Of a stretch of 13,178 bases of DNA, positions 8,173 to 13,178 are shown piece by piece. Origin of the DNA: Gammaproteobacteria bacterium (GTDB taxonomy: Bacteria; Pseudomonadota; Gammaproteobacteria; SZUA-140); NCBI GenBank assembly GCA_003230195.1, contig QIHH01000238.1, positions 1 to 13,178 of the forward strand. Reading direction: 5' to 3'. Numbering within the stretch: position 1 is the first letter of the stretch; each line of letters begins with the position of its first letter. A program made the position numbers and the translations under genes. Below the pieces are notes generated by a model. That model was given only the letters and a program-made list of their open reading frames with translations, was not told the origin of the DNA and searched no databases.

Positions 8173-8191
8173 AAAAAGCTTGAATGCAAGC
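8173..8191 (-). terminator. Weak intrinsic terminator-like hairpin between cyaA and the secreted operon
   Basis: On the minus strand GCTTG-CATT-CAAGC is followed directly by TTTTT. The stem is only five pairs, so it is a weak candidate. Its position, 150 bases upstream of the 8025 gene, would separate cyaA transcription from the secreted operon. Confidence 0.3.
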
Positions 8192-8234
8192 CATCAATTA
8201 CCAAAGGCTACCATAACCCCAATATAAATACATA

Positions 8235-8247
8235 TAAAATACAACTA
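8235..8247. repeat. 13-bp direct repeat, copy 2 (copy 1 at 355-367)
   Basis: TAAAATACAACTA occurs at 8235-8247 and, in the same orientation, at 355-367, where it covers the end of lptM. The two copies bracket lptM and the two secreted-protein genes. One 13-mer pair is roughly what chance gives in a window of this size, so the repeat is real but its meaning is uncertain. Confidence 0.4.
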
Positions 8248-8690
8248 ATGGCTGCACTTAAAAAACTGGCCGCCGAAAACTCTCAACCTTTAACACCAGT
8301 CCTGCCTCACATAAAGATTATCAATACGCATCATTTACTAGGAAAAGGCCGAGGCTCAGCGAACCCTTATTAGAGTATCGACCATCACCCTGAGAATCCG
8401 AAGGCTTCTTCGAGCATTCTTTGAGATCGCTGGCAAATTTGGCAACAAAATTTGTGATATTTGGCCAGCACCACAGGTAGCGTTCACCCATCAAATCAGG
8501 TGGGTGCTCACACCCCACAAGTATCAATTCGACGGGATTATCTCACCGAGATAGAATTCTTCAGAGCAACGCGGACCCAGCAGATCATTCATGCTGGTAT
8601 CGACAGTCGATTGGCAGCGACTATAAACGACGGCTACATCCACCAACTGAGATCAGCAATCAAAATGTGTCGCAAAAGAGAAAACGGTGG

Positions 8691-11534
8691 TCAGGCAACC
8701 TGACCAGCACTGCTCTCTCGGCTAGTCATCGCCTTAAGTTCGGCGTTGAGCTTCTCTTCAATAAAGCGTTTGTAATTCAGATAATTAATCGTCTGCAAGC
8801 TCATCGACAGATCCTTACCCAGTAATGTGGCAGGAATATCAATATCCGTAATATAGATAGGGTAAAGCAGGCCACTCTTGCGCTGCTCCAACACATGTCG
8901 CGCCACTTCGCTAAAAAGGCCATCGCCAAATTCAAGTGAAGTCAGCTCAACATCATTGCAGTAGATAGTGAACATTGACTTACCATCACCCATATTTTCA
9001 CCAATCACCTGCAGGCTAAAGTAACCGCCCGCCGCCACATTACTTTCGACTGTCTTGCGCTGCAGCATCAAACGTCGGTCACGACCTCGACCTGCCTGAA
9101 AAAACTGTATTTTGGGTGAAGCACCGTCATCATCGCTTACTGGTGCGTCACCACGCTGAATCATTTGCCGATAAGTCACTGAATCAAAAAAACGACGATA
9201 TTGATTAAGCAAAACTTCCGGATTCTGATCCTCCGCCCGCTGATAGTAAAGCGAGCCATTTTCATCCACCACATAGACATCAACAGAGTAACCATCAACC
9301 TGGTAAAAAACTTGTATCACGCCTTCTTTGTTAAGGCGAAAGACCATTGGCATTAATGTATTTTTCAATGCATAACGATCAATTGCCACCGTTGTGAAAT
9401 TTTCGCTCGGCTCAGACAGTTTATTCAGTATGTCATCAAATGCATCGTGCTGCGTATAGGCCAACGCATCATTTTCAATCTGTAGCAGATAATAAATACG
9501 ACCAATACAAAAAAGATAGCGCACGGTCTCTGGGCTTGAGCCACTGTAAAAACAACTCGTCACATCCTCAAAAAGCTCTTCAATTCGTTTCTGAATCACC
9601 ATTGCTCGACCAGATACATCACACTGAATTTTAACTTCCGGTGGCTGAATGCCCTTGGAACGTGGCGTCCACTGAAAATAAGCACGTAGACAATCCAGCA
9701 CCCCTTTCGGCCCAGTATAGCGAAAGGTTAACACCTCTTGCCAACTGGTCTGGAAGACAAAATCAAACGAATTAATCAGGTTATTACAGACACCACCGTA
9801 ACTCAACGCGTCCGTTCGATTACTCGTCATATGCTTGCCATCACGCACATGCACATCCATTATCTCATCCGCTACATTCACCAGCAGTGCGGCACGTATC
9901 ATTCTCGGCGTATCGGTCAGGTCTTCCATGCTGCTCGAAACCAACTTTCCACCAGGAAATAAATTATCAAAGACACGATTAATTGAACGAACCTCGTTCA
10001 TATTAATATGCATCTCTTTTCCCTGCAGCACGACGACTGTGCGGTCATCTGCTAATTTATTAAAAAAACACCACGCCGTCAGATCGACCACACTATGCGC
10101 TCGCTTAAGCGGCTTATGATCTCTTATCTCTTCACTGCCAACATTCCCGCGAAAAAGCATCCAGCCACCATCACCACCCGCACGATAAAAGGTCAAATGG
10201 CTCTCAACAACATCATCTGAAATACCGCGATTAATGATATCAACTTTGCCAGCTTTACGCTCAAAAGCAGCATAAAGTTTTCGCCCAAGAATATGCAGGT
10301 CACGCTGACTAATCATCGACATCTGCACATGTTCACGTGCAAATTTCGACAGGAATTGATACCCTTGCATTAGCGCACCAACTAGGCTGTGTCGCTCATC
10401 AATCACCCGATTAATTTTCCATTGCGCACGTGTATCCAGCACCGCCATATGGACTTGCGTCCAGCCCCACGAAGCCGTCAACTCTGCCATCACCTCACGT
10501 TGCCAGGTCATCTGTTTTTCATCGACAGATTTTCCTAGTTGCTCATTCACCTTAAAATAAAAGCAACGCCGAACCAACTCAAGCTTCTCTAGCTGCTCAG
10601 GATCATCAAGATAATTTGCCAGTTTTTTATACAGCATGATATAGGGATCAAGGCTGACCATATCGATCTCGCCATCATGAATTTCCTGTTTGAACTGCGT
10701 ACATAGCAGGCGAACATTAGGGTACTCGCTTGCATAGGTCTCCATCAACATCAGTTTGAGCACAGCCTTATAAGGGGAATCCACACCCTTGTATAACTGC
10801 CACAACGCCGCACCCAGAAACTCTTCAGCCGGTGCATCTGGCAAACCACCGAAGTCGATGGTTTCACTATCACGAATATCACGCCGTAGTTTTAAACGAC
10901 TCACATAGGCATCATAGTTTTTCTCTTCATTCGGTGGCACCAACCACCAAACGGGGTATCTGCCCGCCAGCAAAAGGCCCGTACGGTAAAACTCTTCAAG
11001 CAATAAATGATGCTGCGCACTGCCGCTACTTTCAACCGACAGTTCAGCCACGCTGCCTTCTTTAAACTTCTCAGCATTCATTAGAAAAAAATGCACTTCT
11101 AGGCCAAATTCATCCGCCCATTTTTCGATCGCCTCCGCTTTTTGCTGCAATTCATCTAGCTGCGGTCCCGCAAGATCCGGACGGTGGCAGAGCCAAATGT
11201 CAAAATCACTGCTTTCCGAATAAGCAATGGTGCCACTACTTCCCATCAAAAACATCGAGTGAATATCGTAGCGAGGCAACGCCTTCTTTTTATAATCAAA
11301 ACTACGTACCAGTTTTTTAGCAGCATCAAGGGTGGCTTTACTAGGCTGATAATCTGCCACGCCCACAGGCGTATTTTTCGACACATAACCAGGAAAAGAG
11401 GGGTGATTGGCGTGAAAGAACAACGTTAAAACGTCCATCACATCTCGCTGACGAGTCCGCAGAACATCACGCGTACGTCTTATGCGCTCACGATTAAGGC
11501 CTAAAAAACGTTTTTTTATCGTCTTGATATCCAG
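8691..11534 (-). CDS. cyaA: Class I adenylate cyclase
   Basis: Cytoplasmic enzyme making cAMP from ATP, the ligand of CRP. The product is 947 residues from the proposed start (848 in E. coli). The nucleotidyltransferase-type active site is visible as MGSSGTIAYSESSDFDIW (Gly98-Ser99, Asp110, Asp112), preceded by FFHANHPSFPGYV, which matches the E. coli LLHYHHPLMPGYL segment. Further family blocks include HHLLLEEFYRTGLLLAGR, LWQLYKGVDSPYKAVLKLML, EYPNVRLL and LVRRCFYFKV. The C-terminal half is the regulatory region. An ATG/GTG-only start (GTG 11441 or ATG 11438) would cut about 31 residues, but the upstream frame reads DIKTIKKRFLGLN, which aligns with IETLKQRLDAIN of E. coli CyaA. The only fitting initiator is CTG 11534-11532, seven bases after GGGAGG. 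A poor start is plausible: E. coli cyaA uses TTG. Confidence 0.95.
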   Translation of the reverse strand: MDIKTIKKRFLGLNRERIRRTRDVLRTRQRDVMDVLTLFFHANHPSFPGYVSKNTPVGVADYQPSKATLDAAKKLVRSFDYKKKALPRYDIHSMFLMGSSGTIAYSESSDFDIWLCHRPDLAGPQLDELQQKAEAIEKWADEFGLEVHFFLMNAEKFKEGSVAELSVESSGSAQHHLLLEEFYRTGLLLAGRYPVWWLVPPNEEKNYDAYVSRLKLRRDIRDSETIDFGGLPDAPAEEFLGAALWQLYKGVDSPYKAVLKLMLMETYASEYPNVRLLCTQFKQEIHDGEIDMVSLDPYIMLYKKLANYLDDPEQLEKLELVRRCFYFKVNEQLGKSVDEKQMTWQREVMAELTASWGWTQVHMAVLDTRAQWKINRVIDERHSLVGALMQGYQFLSKFAREHVQMSMISQRDLHILGRKLYAAFERKAGKVDIINRGISDDVVESHLTFYRAGGDGGWMLFRGNVGSEEIRDHKPLKRAHSVVDLTAWCFFNKLADDRTVVVLQGKEMHINMNEVRSINRVFDNLFPGGKLVSSSMEDLTDTPRMIRAALLVNVADEIMDVHVRDGKHMTSNRTDALSYGGVCNNLINSFDFVFQTSWQEVLTFRYTGPKGVLDCLRAYFQWTPRSKGIQPPEVKIQCDVSGRAMVIQKRIEELFEDVTSCFYSGSSPETVRYLFCIGRIYYLLQIENDALAYTQHDAFDDILNKLSEPSENFTTVAIDRYALKNTLMPMVFRLNKEGVIQVFYQVDGYSVDVYVVDENGSLYYQRAEDQNPEVLLNQYRRFFDSVTYRQMIQRGDAPVSDDDGASPKIQFFQAGRGRDRRLMLQRKTVESNVAAGGYFSLQVIGENMGDGKSMFTIYCNDVELTSLEFGDGLFSEVARHVLEQRKSGLLYPIYITDIDIPATLLGKDLSMSLQTINYLNYKRFIEEKLNAELKAMTSRESSAGQVA

Positions 11535-11541
11535 CGCGGTG

Positions 11542-11547
11542 CCTCCC
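11542..11547 (-). promoter_or_regulatory. Shine-Dalgarno deciding the cyaA start
   Basis: GGGAGG on the minus strand, seven bases before CTG 11534-11532. It is much stronger than anything in front of the GTG/ATG pair at 11441/11438, and the intervening codons encode conserved CyaA sequence, so it marks the true initiation site. Confidence 0.65.
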
Positions 11548-11605
11548 AGAACCCTTGTAAATCACTCAAAATCCGTACAAAACGTATCGGCCCTTCAGTA
11601 AAAAC

Positions 11606-11621
11606 CTAGAGATAGATCACA
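11606..11621 (-). promoter_or_regulatory. Candidate CRP-cAMP binding site upstream of cyaA
   Basis: The minus strand reads TGTGATCTA, a perfect left half of the CRP consensus (TGTGA-N6-TCACA), followed by a poor right half TCTAG in place of TCACA. It lies about 72 bases upstream of the cyaA start codon and over 200 bases from the divergent gene. In E. coli cyaA is repressed by CRP-cAMP at its main promoter, so feedback control here is plausible, but one half site is weak. Confidence 0.35.
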
Positions 11622-11759
11622 TCAACCAGCCATTAAAACAACCATCAGAATTAGCCCATATTCATGGCAAATAGTGCGGCAAAATAAAAATAAAACAAAT
11701 ACCACTTATTAAATCGAGCCAATTCAGTGTAAACAATAGACATCCATGTCGGACAATGA

Positions 11760-11788
11760 TAGAAATCTGCGTTAAGGTCAGACATAAT
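11760..11788 (+). promoter_or_regulatory. Candidate sigma-70 promoter for the PAS-GGDEF gene
   Basis: TAGAAA (11760-11765) and CATAAT (11783-11788) are spaced by 17 bases, giving four and five matches to the consensus hexamers. The start would fall about 25 bases before the ATG. A perfect inverted repeat GACAT-CC-ATGTC (11739-11750) just upstream could be an operator. Confidence 0.35.
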
Positions 11789-11820
11789 CAGTCTAAATAA
11801 CATAAATTTCGGAGTACGTT

Positions 11821-12618
11821 ATGACACTTCCCGAGGGCTTTTCAGATGCCATCCCCGCCGTGCTGCAAGATGCACCGGTAGGATTACTGCTGACTGATAA
11901 GAAAAAAAAGATCGTCTGGCTCAATAACGCCTTACAAAACTACCTCGATATCGACTTCAACGAGATCAAAGGGGCCACCGCATCATCGCTGAAAAACGAT
12001 TCACTAAAAGCGCTGTTAAAGGCAAAAAATATCGCCGAACTACCTGCCACTGCCATTCATGAACGGCGCTGGACCAAATGCTGGCGTGCACCACTAGCGG
12101 ATGAAAACGAAGGCCTCACTGCACACTATTTTTTCGACGTCACCGAGCTACATCAGCTACACAGCGAAAATGAACATCTGAAGGTTGAAATTGAAAACCT
12201 CAATATTCATGACAAAACAACCGGCATGCTCAACCAGCACGGCCTGATGCAGACACTAGAATCTCAGGTATCGCGTAGCCGTCGCTACAACAATCCGCTG
12301 TCGCTCATTATTCTTCAGACTGGCGGGGTGAAAGACAAAAAGAAACTTGACCAAGTGCTGGTTGCCATCAGCCTGCTGCTCAATGATCAACTACGCTGGG
12401 CAGACTTGGCAGGACGACTCGACACAAACAAGTTCCTGCTGATTTTGCCTGAGACAGCGGAGAAGGACACCATCGCACTGGCTGACAAGCTCACCACTCA
12501 AATCAAGGCGCTAGAGAAGAACCCCAAAACCCTCACCATTAAGAGTACGACCAGTAGCTGGGAAAAAGGTGACGATCTCGATAAATTGATGAGTCGTGCT
12601 GAAAAAAGACTGAAATAG
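11821..12618 (+). CDS. PAS domain protein with degenerate GGDEF domain, probable c-di-GMP receptor
   Basis: A 265-residue soluble protein. Residues about 10-112 look like a PAS sensor (DAPVGLLLTD...IVWLNNALQNYL) ending at FDVTELHQLH. A short coiled coil (about 113-133) leads to a GGDEF fold at 134-265, recognisable from HDKTTGMLN, SRSRRYNNPLSLII and GRLDTNKFLLILPET. The catalytic signature GGDEF is replaced by DTNKF (201-205), and the metal-binding Asp of the DxDxFK segment is absent (LQTGGVKDKK), so diguanylate cyclase activity is not expected. The I-site RxxD is intact (Arg192-Trp-Ala-Asp195), exactly five residues before the GGDEF position, so the protein could still bind c-di-GMP. GGAG six bases before the ATG gives a good ribosome binding site. 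It is transcribed divergently from cyaA across a 286 bp shared region. No membrane segment or signal peptide is present. Confidence 0.9.
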   Translation: MTLPEGFSDAIPAVLQDAPVGLLLTDKKKKIVWLNNALQNYLDIDFNEIKGATASSLKNDSLKALLKAKNIAELPATAIHERRWTKCWRAPLADENEGLTAHYFFDVTELHQLHSENEHLKVEIENLNIHDKTTGMLNQHGLMQTLESQVSRSRRYNNPLSLIILQTGGVKDKKKLDQVLVAISLLLNDQLRWADLAGRLDTNKFLLILPETAEKDTIALADKLTTQIKALEKNPKTLTIKSTTSSWEKGDDLDKLMSRAEKRLK

Positions 12619-12661
12619 GGAATATAGCGCAACACCAGCAGGAGACTCACCCTCCAACTAA

Positions 12662-12724
12662 CAGGTACCCTTACCTGCAGACTATACATCGCAACAGACC
12701 TGGACATCACTACCGCAGGTTTTT
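12662..12724 (+). terminator. Hairpins between the PAS-GGDEF gene and the binding-protein gene, terminator or attenuator
   Basis: A perfect hairpin CAGGTA-CCCT-TACCTG (12662-12677) is followed by a second possible stem, AGACCTG (696-702) with CAGGTTT (716-722), ending in a run of five T (720-724). The second could end the upstream transcript. TACCTG of the first stem could alternatively pair with CAGGT of the second, so mutually exclusive folds are possible. The stems are short. Confidence 0.25.
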
Positions 12725-12745
12725 AACTTTGGAAGGGTTAGGGAT

Positions 12746-13178
12746 TTGGGCAGGGAATTTTATCGGAAATGGAAGGCCGTTATACTGTTGTGGCTTATAC
12801 CAACACTGCTTTGTGCTGCCCAAGCGGTAGAGGCCGATTCTCCGACATCCAGCGCTATGGCTGATTATCGGGCAGCCATTTTTTTACCTCATTCATCGGA
12901 TTTTTGGGATAGACTTGAATCTTTTGCGCAGGCCGCAGCTGATGATATTGGACTTCAGCTTGAAGTACATCATGCCGGAATGTCGACTGATCGTATGCTC
13001 AAACAGGTACAGACAGCCGCCACCAGTGGCGTCGATGCTATTCTATTTATGGAATTCCAAGGGATTGGCGAGTCTATTCTGCAAATTGCGGAACATCACA
13101 AAATCCCTGCTCTGCTACTCAACACGGGTTTAGATAACGAGTCACTGCTGCCAAGAATTCACTACCAGTACTGGATAG
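12746..13178 (+). CDS. Periplasmic substrate-binding protein, type-1 fold (runs off right edge)
   Basis: An N-terminal fragment of 144 codons, open to the window end. It begins with a Sec signal peptide (GREFYRKWKAVILLWLIPTL, basic then hydrophobic) with likely cleavage after AQA or VEA (residues 27-30). The mature part reads YRAAIFLPHSSDFWDRLESF, then AQAAADDIGLQLEVHHAG, QTAATSGVDAILFMEFQGIG, and IAEHHKIPALLLNTGLD. This is the alternating beta-alpha pattern of the RbsB/LuxP periplasmic binding protein family, the ligand-capturing component of ABC importers or an input for membrane sensors. Ligand residues are not determinable. No ATG lies ahead of the signal peptide; TTG 12746, about nine bases after GGAAGG (12731-12736), is the best start. 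ATG 12857 would remove the signal peptide. A sensor kinase or ABC transporter might follow outside the window. Confidence 0.85.
   Translation, partial: MGREFYRKWKAVILLWLIPTLLCAAQAVEADSPTSSAMADYRAAIFLPHSSDFWDRLESFAQAAADDIGLQLEVHHAGMSTDRMLKQVQTAATSGVDAILFMEFQGIGESILQIAEHHKIPALLLNTGLDNESLLPRIHYQYWI

Larger units (their letters stand above)
8026..8690. other. 665 bp intergenic region without a convincing gene
   Basis: This region separates the cyaA stop from the secreted-protein operon, so it must hold that operon's promoter, but no strong -35/-10 pair stands out. The best is TTAACC, 18 bases, TAATAC on the minus strand at 8135-8106, which is weak. The region also contains an AT-rich block (8221-8247), a short hairpin with a T-run (8173-8191), a perfect TATCTC-ACC-GAGATA inverted repeat (8539-8553), overlapping GGGTG/CACCC inverted repeats (about 8487-8517), and small open frames (for example 8321-8527 minus and 8248-8373 plus) that lack good starts and resemble nothing I know. 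It could hold decayed sequence or a small RNA. Confidence 0.5.

Noticed and set aside
8248..8373. Plus-strand 41-codon frame starting MAALKKLAAENSQ
   Set aside because: No Shine-Dalgarno (it is preceded by AAAATACAACTA), no family resemblance, and a short length expected by chance.
8321..8527. Minus-strand 68-codon open frame (TTG start, contains ERYLWCWPNITNFVAKFASD)
   Set aside because: It has a TTG start without a convincing ribosome binding site, no recognised family and a position in a region of inverted repeats. It could be a relic or repeat-derived, but there is not enough support for a gene.
8461..8703. Plus-strand 80-codon frame overlapping the cyaA 3' end
   Set aside because: It overlaps another doubtful frame and the end of cyaA, lacks a ribosome binding site and shows no domain pattern.
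2..13178. Mobile element, CRISPR array or tRNA
   Set aside because: No transposase or integrase frame, no regularly spaced direct repeats of CRISPR type and no tRNA cloverleaf were seen. The repeats present are protein-domain repeats.

Overview
The window looks like a piece of a gammaproteobacterial chromosome. The evidence is a class I adenylate cyclase (cyaA, a family essentially confined to Gammaproteobacteria) close to a tiny lipoprotein gene lptM followed by lysA. Related gammaproteobacteria keep cyaA, lptM and lysA in the same neighbourhood. The genus cannot be named from the sequence alone.

Layout, left to right. (1) Positions 1-464, minus strand: the 5' part of lysA (it runs off the left edge) and, one base upstream of its start, a 36-residue lptM. 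(2) Positions 574-8025, minus strand: a two-gene operon. The promoter-proximal gene (6979-8025) encodes an unrecognised exported protein with six paired cysteines. Fifteen to eighteen bases downstream follows a very large gene (574-6960). Its ~2,130-residue surface protein carries two seven-bladed FG-GAP (integrin-alpha-like) propellers, Calx-beta and related beta-sandwich domains, a PKD-like domain, a thrombospondin type 3 calcium repeat, a choice-of-anchor U-like domain, and a C-terminal Gly4/transmembrane/Arg sorting signal. (3) Positions 8026-8690: a ~665 bp stretch with no convincing gene. (4) Positions 8691-11534, minus strand: cyaA, whose true start appears to be a CTG codon behind a strong Shine-Dalgarno sequence. 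(5) Positions 11535-11820: a divergent regulatory region with a candidate CRP site. (6) Positions 11821-12618, plus strand: a PAS plus degenerate GGDEF protein that has lost the GGDEF catalytic residues but keeps the RxxD c-di-GMP inhibitory site. (7) Positions 12746-13178, plus strand: the N-terminal part of a periplasmic type-1 substrate-binding protein, running off the right edge.

How the parts fit. lptM-lysA serve outer-membrane assembly and lysine biosynthesis. cyaA and the divergent PAS-GGDEF gene place a cAMP synthase next to a probable c-di-GMP receptor. The secreted pair sits between cyaA and lptM, where relatives carry cyaY or other small core genes, so it looks like an accessory insertion encoding a calcium-dependent surface adhesin and a possible exported partner.

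Points most worth a second look: an intrinsic-terminator-like hairpin inside the last codons of the giant gene, the CTG start of cyaA, the dead GGDEF with an intact I-site, and the duplicated propeller architecture. No transposase, CRISPR array, rRNA or tRNA was seen.
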